Notes: a model not told the origin generated them from the sequence alone. A stretch of 21,698 nt of DNA from Dictyocoela muelleri (GCA_016256075.1 SDVU01000088.1:1-21698); one strand, 5' to 3'. Shown: positions 8,076 to 16,419, counted from the first letter of the stretch. Program-made: numbers and translations.

Positions 8076-8555
8076 ATGAAAATATCCGATCTCTTACCCA
8101 AACTTTCAAAAACTTACAAAATAATTGAAAATGACAATTTCTACGTTATAACCAGGGATAATATTTCAATGAAAATTTACAAAGATCAAAATATAACTGA
8201 AGAATCAATAATGAATTATTTCAAAGTAGCAAAAAATGAAAAATATAAAACAAGTGATTCATCAAATATTCCTGTAAATAAATTTCAAAAAGATGATAGT
8301 GAAATTTCATCTGGATTTTTTTATGGTTTGGATGGTAATAAACATTTTTTCAATCAAAAACCATCAGGCATGATTCCCGGCCCTGATGATCCAATTTTTA
8401 AAATAAAAAATACAACAGAAAGTGATAGTGAAGAATTTGATGTTCCGCCAGGTGCGAGATTTGATCCTATACTTCCAACTAAAAATAAGAAAAAAAGTAA
8501 GGGACCAGATCCTGATCATTTCAGAAAACCTGGTAGCAATGGTGATCTATTTTAA
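8076..8555 (+). CDS. PI31-like proteasome regulator (PSMF1/Fub1 family)
   Basis: The 159-residue protein carries the PI31 C-terminal signature in order: MIPGPDDPIF (residues 99-108), an acidic linker (TESDSEEFD), PPGARFDPI (124-132), a Lys-rich stretch (KNKKKSK), PDPDHF (144-149) and a short tail KPGSNGDLF. Members of this family bind and inhibit the 20S proteasome, the disordered C-terminal part entering its chamber, and take part in proteasome assembly or transport. Human and yeast members are about 250-270 residues, so this one is short, as is common in microsporidia; the N-terminal domain (residues 1-75) is brief and only weakly recognisable. No intron is visible. The CCCC run just before the ATG supports the start. 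It is the only clearly intact protein gene in the window. Confidence 0.88.
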   Translation: MKISDLLPKLSKTYKIIENDNFYVITRDNISMKIYKDQNITEESIMNYFKVAKNEKYKTSDSSNIPVNKFQKDDSEISSGFFYGLDGNKHFFNQKPSGMIPGPDDPIFKIKNTTESDSEEFDVPPGARFDPILPTKNKKKSKGPDPDHFRKPGSNGDLF

Positions 8556-9835
8556 TTTGTATTAAACTAGTTAAAATTTATGATTTAATTTATTACTATT
8601 CCTTTGATTTTGGATTTAAAATATTTTTGATAGAAATATATTGATTCTCATGAAAGTGATATAATTTGATTAAAAATTATAATACCTTGAATTATTTTCA
8701 TTTCAAAAATTTACGTTTGTTCAAATTGTTACTAAAAATATTAATTATTACCTCACATAAAGAATGTGATTAAGCAAAATTGGGCCTTGTGTCGAAAGTT
8801 GCTTACAATCAAGTTAGAGACCTTTGACGTGTGAAAAAAAAATTGAAAAAATATAAATTAATAAATTTATTAATTGATAAATAATAAATTAAAAAAATAA
8901 TAAATTAAAAATTAAAGTAAAAAATTAAGAAATATTAAAGATATACGTAACGACATGGTCTTTTTACATCATAAAAATCTTTTATTGAATGATGATTTTG
9001 AAAATATAGCGAGCCGACAGTTATGACATTGTTTAAATTCCTTTATTATGTTATTTACCATTAAGAAATCAGGTAAATCTGCCACATTTTAAAAAAATTC
9101 TTTATAAATTTAATGGGGTAATTTTTTTGAAAAAAATGCTTTTGTTGCGAAAGATGCCTACAATCGTGGAATCTCAAAATGTCCATTTTTTTTTTAAAAA
9201 ACGACATGCTTATAAAAAACAAATTTAATTATTAAATATCCAGTTTAATTGCACCCTGTAATCCTACAAGTAGCTATTATTAAAAAATTAAACCGAATCA
9301 TAAAAAAATCAAACCCTTACAATTTTTATATTTTCTACATATTTTTTTCTTCTTATTTTTAAATTTTACCCGCAAACAATCTGTTAAATTCAATTTTATT
9401 AAAAGTTTGAATTTCTTTTCAAGTATTTAATATTTCACTATTCGGTTGAGCAAACAATAGTCATTACCTTTTACTTAAGTGCTCTTATTATGGAACATAA
9501 AATCCTAATTACTAGCACTTTATACTATTTTGTCAATTTAGCCACAAAAAAATTAATCATTATAGGGGTGATATGTTTTTTCTAGAAAATAGGCATTTTG
9601 AGTAATGTGTATTTTGAGAAATGGGCATTTTGAGACATAACATCCTACAATATGTAGGTATCTTCACTACAAGCCCCATAAAATTTGCAAATGAAGACAA
9701 AATAACAAATTAATTTAAAAATTTAAATTAAAGAAAAACTATAATTTTAATATAAATGGTTTATTATTTTTTTTAAAAAATTTTACAAAAGAATGCTTCA
9801 TGAATAACTATATTTATAGTTTAAAAAAACAGATA
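8556..9835. other. Long AT-rich spacer
   Basis: No gene recognised. Two weakly similar stretches occur: GTCGAAAGTTGCTTACAATC (about 8792-8811) and GCGAAAGATGCCTACAATCG (about 9147-9166). A remnant of the GC-box repeat family (ATACGTAACGA) lies near 8940-8955. A 16-17-bp minisatellite is listed separately at 9593-9645. Confidence 0.45.
9593..9645 (+). repeat. 16-17-bp minisatellite, GGCATTTTGAG type
   Basis: Three units of GGCATTTTGAGnAATG in tandem. The same unit, on the opposite strand, makes up 12513-12605. An AGGGGTG word (about 9565-9571) precedes this array, and its complement CACCCCT (about 12409-12415) precedes the other. Confidence 0.6.
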
Positions 9836-10256
9836 TCGCGAAGGTTAATATTTTTGGATACAAATTCAATTATAATTGTTCAAATTTTTCTGATGTTACT
9901 TTAATAAATAATTAGGAATTACATTGAGCGGTTAATAACGTAAGCAGTAACATACAGTTGATATAATTTGAATTATCTGTTTAAGAAATTGTCTTATATG
10001 ACAATAATCATAAGAAATTATTCAATGATTGGAGATGACCCGTGAGATAACTCGGCAAAATGAGTTTTTATGTAAAACTTTATGAAAAAACCATAATATA
10101 TATGAGTTTTTTTAAAAAAGCTAAAAATTGTGTATAAACCTGAACCTCTGGGCAGTGACGAGTATCTATTATATCTAAAATATATCATTTTAAAAACTAA
10201 TGTATTGGACAATAACTTGAAGGTCAATTATGAAACATTTCAAATTGTATTTATTT
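9836..10256 (+). mobile_element. tRNA-derived SINE, diverged copy S5
   Basis: It follows the SINE consensus from the head (GGTTAATATTTTTGGATAC; B-box relic TTGTTCAAATTTT) through GGAATTACATTGAGCGGTTA, ACATACAGTTGATA, AACTCGGCAAAATGAG and CTCTGGGCAGTGACGAGTAT, with a faint match to the tail. Many substitutions and gaps show it is an old insertion. The 3' limit is approximate. Confidence 0.6.
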
Positions 10257-10324
10257 TTTGTTATTTTTAACGGGGTTTGATGTGTAAAATAAAAGTGATC
10301 ATTTAGAAAATGTATAAAAAAAAT

Positions 10325-10655
10325 TTTCTCCTACAATTTTTTGTCACACCCTATTTTTTAGGAAATCACCATCTGTATAAGGAAATAAAAAATTTTGCAT
10401 TTGAAATAAGCGTTTATCGCGATTTATCTATAGATATAGTCTTAATAATTATTTATCAGTCATGTATTGGAGGTATCTAAAATTTCCGCAAAGCCAAAAT
10501 TTTTGAAACCCCCACATATTTAGCTGATAAATAATTATTAAGATTATAAATTGAGATAACACGCGATTTACGCTTATTTCAAATGCAAAATATTTAATTT
10601 AATTTTACAAATGGCGATTTCCATAAAAAATAAGGGTGACTAGCCTGTTGGAGAA
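10325..10655. mobile_element. Foldback MITE-like element F7
   Basis: Inverted arms share GCATTTGAAATAAGCG, GATAAATAATTATTAAGA (mirrored) and TATTTTTTAGG/CCATAAAAAATA, and meet near 10470-10510. The end motif (TTCTCC-ACA ... GCTAGTCACCC) resembles the F3 ends (GGTTCTACAA ... GTTAGTCACCACC), suggesting a shared source. No clear target duplication. Confidence 0.75.
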
Positions 10656-11026
10656 CAACAAATTTCTTAATAAACTAGCTGATATTTGTCAGACTCTTTA
10701 TTGTTTTTTTAACAAAATATAATATTTTATCAAATTGTTAAATTTAATAGCTGCTCTATATCCTATTTATCTGTGATTTCATTTTTTTTAAAAACTATAT
10801 AAATTATGAAAATGTCATAATTGTCAACTCAGAAAGTTTTCTTCAATTTAAATTTATCTTCATTATACATGAAACTACTAGAGTGTCCAGAGGCTCGTGT
10901 ACACATAAATTTTATTTTTATTAATGTTTGTAGGTATAGGTAATTCCTACTTTTTTCGGGACTTTTTATGATCATTACTATTTTTTGGAGTATATCATCA
11001 TGAAAATACCTACGCTCTCTTCCCAG
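10656..11026. other. Spacer without recognised gene
   Basis: AT-rich and non-repetitive within the window. The open frame on the minus strand here is antisense across a SINE end and has no recognisable protein features. Confidence 0.4.
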
Positions 11027-11119
11027 TAACCAAAGGTCTAAAGAACAAGGTTGGAGATAATCCTCAGGGTTGGCAGCTATGGATGTTGTCAGTATGTAAT
11101 AAATATAATATATATAATA
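11027..11119 (+). mobile_element. tRNA-derived SINE, 5'-truncated copy S6
   Basis: Only the 3' end is present: CCAAAGGTCTAAAGA, GGTTGGCAGCTATGGATG, TTGTCAGTATGTAATA and a TA-rich tail (AATATAATATATATAATA). The sequence upstream does not match the SINE body. 5' truncation is what incomplete reverse transcription leaves. Confidence 0.75.
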
Positions 11120-11164
11120 CTCACACATTTAAATCATCTCTGATTCATTATCATTTATACAAAT

Positions 11165-11430
11165 TCTTAATAACGATGTATACCGGATTAAGCGTATTCA
11201 CGGTTGTTTTCTTCTTACAGCCTAACAACATCAGGATTTTTATAGTAAAAACAAAGGATTTATACTATGTCGCGCCTGTAGCTACCGACCTGTGTATGAA
11301 ACGCGATCAGTCAAAAAATCAAAAAAAGGTTTGTCGGTTAGGAACATTTATGATATGTTTTGAACCGTGATTTATCTACCTCCGGGATATCAGACATCAA
11401 TACTAAATTTATTTTATATAAATATTAAAT
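11165..11430. other. Less AT-rich island, unrecognised
   Basis: A stretch with visibly more G and C than its surroundings, including CGCGCCTGTAGCTACCGACC. An open frame of 95 codons crosses it on the plus strand (11083-11370) but starts inside the SINE tail, and I recognise no protein family. It lies between two SINE tails that face each other. It may be a fragment of a lost gene or element. Confidence 0.3.
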
Positions 11431-11431
11431 T

Positions 11432-11800
11432 TAAAATATATTTATATGCTGATTAAGCCGAAAGTTGCCAAATCAGAGAGTGGTCGTAACCGTGCATCTG
11501 TGGTCTTTGGTTCTTGTAGTTTCATAAATACGTTTCTTAATAAGCTACTTAGAAGCTCGGCTCTATACGCGGTTTTTGTTTAATCAATTACACATCGAGA
11601 TGCATGAAATTAGTGGCTTTCATGATTTTTTTCACTACTTATTTCGGGAGATGCGTCGCCGCACTTATTCCCACAATTATAAGTGACTCTTCTAGTTTAT
11701 TGTCATATTAGGCAAGTTTTTATCAGCTATCATAAACTGTAAAAACTGTTATTATTACTATATTCCAGTTCTACTAAATGTTTCTCTATCCCCATCTGGA
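11432..11800 (-). mobile_element. tRNA-derived SINE, copy S4, head missing
   Basis: The minus strand reads through the SINE body in order: ATGATAGCTGATAAAAACTT, CTAATATGACAATAAA, GTGCGGCGACGCATCTC, AGTAGTGAAAAAAATCATGA, AAGCCACTAATT, CAAGAACCAAAGACCACAG and a GGCAACTTTCGG...CAGCATATAAATATAT tail. The 5' part stops where foldback F4 begins (about 11790-11800). The head beyond F4 was not found. Confidence 0.78.
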
Positions 11801-11882
11801 AAAAAATCGAACCTATAAGAGAAAAAAAGATTGTTCTTATAATATTGGCGTAAATGACAATATAAGATAGAATATATAATTT

Positions 11883-11913
<31 letters not shown>

Positions 11914-12038
11914 TTAAATCTTAGTAAATAAAATTATTTAAAAAAAAAATATGATTTCTATCTTATATTGTCATTTACGCCAATATTATAAGAACAATCT
12001 TTTTTTCTCTTATAGGTTCGATTTTTTTCAGAGGGGGT
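11790..12038. mobile_element. Foldback MITE-like element F4
   Basis: Arms of about 75 bp are nearly identical (ATCGAACCTATAAGAG and ATATTGGCGTAAATGACAAT) and mirrored at about 11955-12030. The centre is a (TA)n run at 11886-11912 and AT-rich DNA. Ends: CCCCATCTGGAAAAAAAT on the left, ATTTTTTTCAGAGGGGGTGC on the right. The end motif CACCCCCTC is shared with F5. Confidence 0.82.
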
Positions 12039-12129
12039 GCAGAAACCCGGATCATAACTTACTTTTATTGTTAATTTTTTTATAAAAACATTATTAAAAT
12101 AACAAAATAATCTAATCATTATCTTTATT

Positions 12130-12242
12130 TAAAATAATCTTTTGAACCCCACTGAATTCTATATATTTTTATTTCCCGAAAACATAAAAACATTAGGTGG
12201 TCTGGCAATGTATCCGGAATGATTTCATAAGTATAATGTTTT
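12130..12242 (-). pseudogene. Merlin-like transposase C-terminal scrap
   Basis: The minus strand reads HYTYEIIPDTLPDHLMFLCF then REIKIYRIQWGSKDYF. It matches the far end of the second Merlin copy (FDTLKEHLMCLCFLGI, about 6060-5975) and fits the LP-HL--FhhR tail known from Merlin/ISXO2 proteins. The non-coding DNA just downstream (CTTTATTTAA-ATAAT) also matches at both sites. No catalytic domain is found next to it. Confidence 0.5.
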
Positions 12243-12403
12243 TTTTAAAAAGCCACAGGGTTTCTATTTTCTGATTGTTGGTTTTTGTTTCTGGATTCGT
12301 CTTTGAGCTGTTTAATCTTTATTTTTTTTTACAAGCACAACAGATTTTTTCTTCGGGAATTGCTTCAAGGTCAATCATTAATTCCAAAAAAAAATGATCT
12401 TTA

Positions 12404-12612
12404 CTTCTGCACCCCTAAAACCCCCAATCACCAATCCATAATCCCCAAATTCACAATCCCCCAAATTCACAATATACAATCCTCAAAATCTACATCCCCA
12501 ATACCCAAACCCAAAAACGCCCAATCCTCAAAATGCCCAACCCTCAAAATGCCCAATCTCCAAAATGCCCAATCTCCAAAATGCTATATCTTCAAAATGC
12601 CATAACCCAAAA
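12404..12612 (+). repeat. C-rich strand-asymmetric repeat with 16-bp minisatellite
   Basis: The plus strand is almost free of G from about 12408 to 12535. It begins with loose CCCCAAATTCACAAT units and ends with tandem 16-bp units CTCAAAATGCCCAA(C/T)C at about 12513-12605. The 5' edge TTCTGCACCCC resembles the F4/F5 end motif. Open frames here arise from the repeat and are not considered genes. Confidence 0.65.
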
Positions 12613-12621
12613 AGCGGTTCT

Positions 12622-12935
12622 TACCAGCCTTACACCCCCTCCAAAAAAAACAAATCGTAAAGTACGCAATATGGCAACAATAAAAGAAAATAAAAATTTT
12701 TATATAAAATTTTTTATACATATTTAAAAAATCATTTTCCAATATAAGTCGATATTTGCAAGTTTAGTAATTTTCGGACAAAGTCTTAAAATTACTAAAC
12801 TAAGAAATGTCGGCTTATATTAAAAAAATGATTACTACAATATGTATAAAAGATTATATCTAAAATTTTTTTTATTAACGCCATATTGCGTAAATTACGA
12901 TTTGTTTTTTTTTAGAGGAGGGTGTAAGGCTGGCA
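12622..12935. mobile_element. Foldback MITE-like element F5
   Basis: Ends: TACCAGCCTTACACCCCCTC on the left, GAGGAGGGTGTAAGGCTGGC on the right. Inside, CGCAATATGGC / GCCATATTGCG, AATCATTTTCCAATATAAG and TTTAGTAATTTT are mirrored, with the centre at about 12776-12783. The end motif is shared with F4, so the two likely used the same transposase. The flanks show no clear duplication. Confidence 0.82.
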
Positions 12936-13004
12936 AAAATCTCGTTTTTATCTTTGTTATATAATTTATTTTTAATATACCAATTTTTAATATAAAAACT
13001 GGCT
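12926..13004 (+). repeat. Direct repeat flanking foldback F6, left copy
   Basis: TAAGGCTGGCAAAAATCTCG, then TTTTTATCTTTGTT and ATATACCAATTTTTAATA, recurs in the same orientation at about 13476-13549. The left part overlaps the end of F5. Confidence 0.65.
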
Positions 13005-13005
13005 T

Positions 13006-13471
13006 GGTAACGATTTGCTACTCAGTGACGATTCGGTGCTTTTTTTAACTAAGTAAACGTTGGGCGCTGATTCGCTACTCGGTGTTTAATTAACTTCTTT
13101 TACAACCCCCTTCCAAATTGACACCCTTTTCATCACTCTGTAGCGAAGAGATGCTTTCCTTACAACTATATTGAGAATCGAGCTCACTTCGTCGCCAAAA
13201 AAATACCCCTAAGAACTAAATTGTAATTTTATTTTGAAATTTAAAATTATAATGTATTTCATAATGATATTTTTTTAGTGGCGAAAAAGTCTTCGATTCG
13301 CCTCCGGGCGAGAAAAAGGTATTTCTTCCCTACAGAGTGATTAAAAGGGTGTCAATTTCGAAGGGTTTGAGAAAGGACCTCAATTAAACACCGAGTGGCG
13401 AATCGGCGCCTAATGTTTAATTAGTTAAGAAAAAAGCGCCGTTCGCCACAGAGTGGCGAATCGGCGACTAA
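13006..13471. mobile_element. GC-richer foldback element F6
   Basis: A 465-bp foldback with arms of about 200 bp. Outer blocks contain GATTCGCCACTC-GTG-CGA twice per arm; CGGTGTTTAATTAA, AAATTGACACCCTTTT and CACTCTGTAG follow inward. A further inverted block (GAATCGAG...TCGTCGCC against GGCGAAAAAGTCTTCGATTC) borders the AT-rich centre at 13203-13277. It is richer in G and C than neighbouring elements. No coding frame. Confidence 0.8.
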
Positions 13472-13475
13472 CAAC

Positions 13476-13549
13476 GTAAGGCCGGAATAACCACGTTTTT
13501 ATCTTTGTTTTTTTTTAATATACCAATTTTTAATAAGAAAATGGCTAAA
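13476..13549 (+). repeat. Direct repeat flanking foldback F6, right copy
   Basis: Same sequence and orientation as 12926-13004: TAAGGCCGGAATAACCACG, TTTTTATCTTTGTT, ATATACCAATTTTTAATA. A short internal AT stretch differs in length. Confidence 0.65.
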
Positions 13550-13690
13550 AGTAAAAATAGGTTCCGAATTGAAAGTCTCTTATTTTATTTTTGCTACCTC
13601 TATTTTTAATGTCTGAACGTAAAAAAAGTAATAAAATTAAAAGTAAAGACTCCCAAATGGGAATTCTATTGTCACTTAGTGCCAAATTTT
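13540..13690. mobile_element. Decayed relative of foldback F2
   Basis: ATTAAAAGTAAAGACTCCCA and CTATTGTCACTTAGTGCCAA match the right arm of the element at 1392-1698, and the left half (TTTTTGCTACCTCTATTTTT) matches its mirror. The central hairpin is lost. Confidence 0.6.
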
Positions 13691-14118
13691 AATTATTTAT
13701 GATTTTAAAATTAATAATCTTTTGATTTATTTTTGAAACGTTTAAATTTCCTTTTTATAATTTTTTTACTTGAATTTAGTTTTTATTATTTTTTTTTAAT
13801 TTTTTTTTGAAATTAAGGATTTTTAGAAAAAAATAAACATGATAAATCAGTTAAAATTATCCCATTATCTAATTTGGTCTCTCGGGCTAATTTTGAAATA
13901 ACGATAATTATTGAACGTTAGGCGGTTTATTATTTCAGTTTCACTCAAAAAAAATTTTATTGGTTTACAGACTCATAATGGAATATTTAAATATTAAATA
14001 TTTACAATACCAAAATTGTCAATACGTGAAGTTGTATCTGCTCTTTTTTCTAGTTTTTTTTAAATTATATGTCACTTACTACAAAGCTACCAGTTTTCCA
14101 GCTTTATAGGTGATTTTT
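13691..14118. other. AT-rich spacer
   Basis: No gene, RNA or repeat recognised on either strand. Confidence 0.45.
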
Positions 14119-14230
14119 GGGTACTGGTTCATTTTGGTAAAACATTTTTTTTGAAGATGAAAAGAGATAAAAACAATTGTAAAAATAAACAACATTTTAT
14201 TTTAGATTGTAAATTGCAAGGTGGGTACCA

Positions 14231-14525
14231 GTCCCCAAAATGGCCCAGAATTAGACTTCAAAAGGCAATCTAAAAAGGATAAAAAATATGTTTTTTGAAT
14301 GATATCGACGTGATATTAGCGGACATCGAGTCTTTAAAATTTTTTTGTTCTTAAAAAAGAAATATATGCGACGAAAAAATCGAAGATTTTTTAATTGTAT
14401 ATTTCTTTTTTAAATACAAAAAAAATTTAAAGACTCAATTTTCGCTAATATCACGACGATATCATCCCAAAAACATATTTTTATCATTTTTAGATTGCCT
14501 TTTTGGGGTCTAATTCTGGGTCTGT
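14231..14525. mobile_element. Foldback element B1 inside the composite
   Basis: Arms contain GAATTAGAC-CCAAAA-GGCAA, GATATCG-CGTGATATTAGCG and GAGTCTTTAAA-TTTTTTTG, mirrored on the right. The centre holds the hairpin AAAAAATCGAAGATTTTTT near 14375. Confidence 0.75.
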
Positions 14526-14760
14526 TTAGGTAAAAAATAGTTTTGTCGACATAACTATTTTTAATTTTTATATTCATGTAAAAGCCTATAAAAAATATAA
14601 TTAAAATGATACGTAATAAAATTATGATATTAATATTAATAAAAGACGCTAAAAATATTTTCTACAATGATATGATATCACATTGAATATTTAAGGTCTA
14701 AAAAATACTTTAAAAAATAAACTTTTTATTTGGTATTCTAATGATTTTTTATTTTTATTC

Positions 14761-15020
14761 CCCCTAATGGACACAAATAGGGTATCAAAAAATGATAAAA
14801 AATTTGTTTTTAAAAATATCGTCGTGATAATGGCGGGAATTTAGTTTATAAGAAGAAAATATATTTATTTTTTTTTATTAAAATGTCTTTTCCTAAAATA
14901 GAAATATTATTAAGTTTGTTCCTAAAAGCCTCAATTTCCGCTAATATCACGTCGAAATCATTCCAAAAACATGTTTTCTATCATTTTTAGATTGCCTTTT
15001 TGGGGTCTAATTCTGGGTCA
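14761..15020. mobile_element. Foldback element B2, diverged copy of B1
   Basis: The right arm (GCCTCAATTTCCGCTAATAT, CACGTCGAAATCATTCCAAA, AGATTGCCTTTTTGGGGTC) is nearly the right arm of B1. The left arm (GATAAAAAATTTG, AATATCGTCGTGATAATGGC) is more diverged. Confidence 0.65.
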
Positions 15021-15212
15021 TTTGGGGGACTCGGTATCTCAAGGCGAAGTTATTATCTCCTCAACTTCTATAATTTGAGATCTTTTATAGAAGTTGAGAA
15101 GATAATAAATTCGCCTTGCAATGTACATTTTAAAATAAAATATTGCTTATTTTACATTTTTTTATCTTCTCTCATCTTCAAAAAAGGTGTTTTTACAAAA
15201 TGAACCGGCACC

Positions 15213-15654
15213 ATTATTTTACAATAATGGTATTTTTTTAACAGTTTTAGCAAAAAAGTAAAAAAATAACGAATAGAAAATAAAAAATTTATCTCATTAT
15301 TCATGAATTAAGATTAAAAGACTTCAAAATTAATCAAGTTTATTCAATTTTGAATCAAATATCTCTAGAAACGCTATAAATATCATTTTGTATTGTTTCT
15401 AAATAAAATGCTTACTCTCCAGTAAACCACTATCTTGATTTAGATATACCGCATTCTATATATTTTTTTTTCTTTTTAAGTGATTACAAAGGCTTTCAAT
15501 CCTTTGTGAATGTGTTTCTTTAATTATATCAACTAAGTTTATTATAGCAAAATGAAAAATGGTTATATTTTATTTCACATAACTATTATAAGCCTTTGTC
15601 TTTTCAATTACTATTAAAATATATTTTTACGCTATTGTATGGTCGAATGTAGGG
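15213..15654. other. AT-rich spacer
   Basis: No gene recognised. A short hairpin-like pair (GCACCATTATT / AATAATGGT) begins at 15209, at the edge of the composite element. Confidence 0.4.
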
Positions 15655-15967
15655 ATTATAAAAAATTTGGCTAAACAATTTTTTTAAGATGAGAGGAAAA
15701 AAAGGCAAATCGTAAAAATAAACAAAATTTTATTTTGAAATGTACATTTTAAGATAAAGTTTATACTTTCGTAGCTTTTAGAAGCAGTGTTATTTTTCTT
15801 CAGAGACAAAGGCTCTGAAGAAAAATAACACGGCTTCTAAAAGCTACGAAAATAATAACTTCAGCTTGAAATATACACTTTAAAATAAAATTTTGTTTAT
15901 TTTTACGATTTTCCTTTATCTCTTTTTATCTTTAAAAAATTGTTTTGCCAAAATGAACCGGTACCGA
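15655..15967. mobile_element. Foldback MITE-like element F8 (type A)
   Basis: Arms meet at AGAGACAAAGGCTCTG (about 15801-15816); GTGTTATTTTTCTTC and TTTCGTAGCTTTTAGAAGC are mirrored almost perfectly. The outer part, AAAATAAACAAAATTTTATT and the end CAAAATGAACCGGTACC, matches the outer arms of the 14119-15212 composite. The left end is more decayed than the right. The right end abuts the broken 3' side of SINE copy S3. Confidence 0.8.
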
Positions 15968-15968
15968 T

Positions 15969-16266
15969 TTTTGTTTTATCAATGATTCGGCAGGATACGG
16001 GTAATTAGTAACTTTTCATGAATTTTTATTTTTCACTACTTTTTGCCGAGATGGACACTCATCCCCACATCCAGGATAGTCCCTTCGGCTTAATTGTCAT
16101 ATTAGACCAAGTCTTAATCAGCCATACCACACTGGAACAACTGTATATTGCTGCTATAGATTTGACCACTTAATCTTATTCCCAATTAAAATGGCTTCTA
16201 AATAATCTAAACTACGATGCTTAAATGTATATTCAAGAGTGTCAACCATTGAGTTATCTGACCTTA
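15969..16266 (-). mobile_element. tRNA-derived SINE, copy S3, 3' half missing
   Basis: The minus strand reads the head AGATAACTCAATGGTTGACA (A-box region), AGCATCGTAGTTTAGATT (worn B box), ATACAGTTGTTCCAGTGTGG, GGCTGATTAAGACTTGG, CATCTCGGCAAAAAGTAGTG and CATTGATAAAACAAAAATCG, where it stops at the end of foldback F8. The head is complete, so the loss is at the 3' side. Confidence 0.8.
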
Positions 16267-16269
16267 ATA

Positions 16270-16400
16270 AAATAATATAATTCAAATCACAATCAAAAAT
16301 CACAAATTTGGCATCAAAATAATATTCATAGATTTTTAGAATATTATTAAACTGCATTTCATCATTTAGTAATTCAAAATGATCGATTATTTATGGTTAA
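16270..16400 (-). pseudogene. Coding-like fragment of unknown origin, next to SINE S3
   Basis: The minus strand stays open through DHFELLNDEMQFNNILKIYE then YYFDAKFVIFDCDLNYIILL, a mixed, protein-like composition, before running into the SINE head. The frame continues into the SINE to a stop at 16154. I recognise no family. It could be the remains of a host or transposon gene cut by the insertion, or a chance frame. Confidence 0.25.
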
Positions 16401-16409
16401 ATACAATTT

Positions 16410-16418
16410 TTAAAAAAT
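16410..16418 (-). terminator. Pol III terminator of tRNA-Ser
   Basis: On the minus strand the tRNA is followed by AATTTTTT within a few bases, a standard Pol III stop signal. Confidence 0.75.
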
Positions 16419-16419
16419 T

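Larger units (their letters stand above)
14119..15212. mobile_element. Composite inverted-repeat element, outer arms of type A
   Basis: Outer arms match inverted: GGTACTGGTTCATTTTGG ... AAAATAAACAACATTTTATT (14120-14225) against about 15097-15212, ending GAACCGGCACC. Next inward, GGTACCAGTCCCC and CCCAGAATTAGAC are mirrored near 15005-15050. Two smaller foldbacks (B1, B2) lie inside, plus a palindrome at 15040-15120 (CTTCTATAATTTGAGATCTT centre). Type A also forms the separate element F8 at 15655-15967. Confidence 0.65.

Noticed and set aside
10018-10227. Minus-strand open frame of 69 codons
   Set aside because: It is antisense to the old SINE copy S5, and its residues match no family.
10829-11370. 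Open frames of 99 codons (minus) and 95 codons (plus)
   Set aside because: One is antisense across SINE S6 and the other starts inside its tail. Neither shows a known motif.
12285-12727. Two overlapping plus-strand open frames rich in Pro, Asn, Ser and Lys
   Set aside because: They are produced by the G-free C-rich minisatellite, which lacks stops by composition. No start context or family is recognisable.
15000-15203. Plus-strand open frame of 67 codons
   Set aside because: It crosses the junction of foldback B2, a palindrome and the type-A arm; chance frame.
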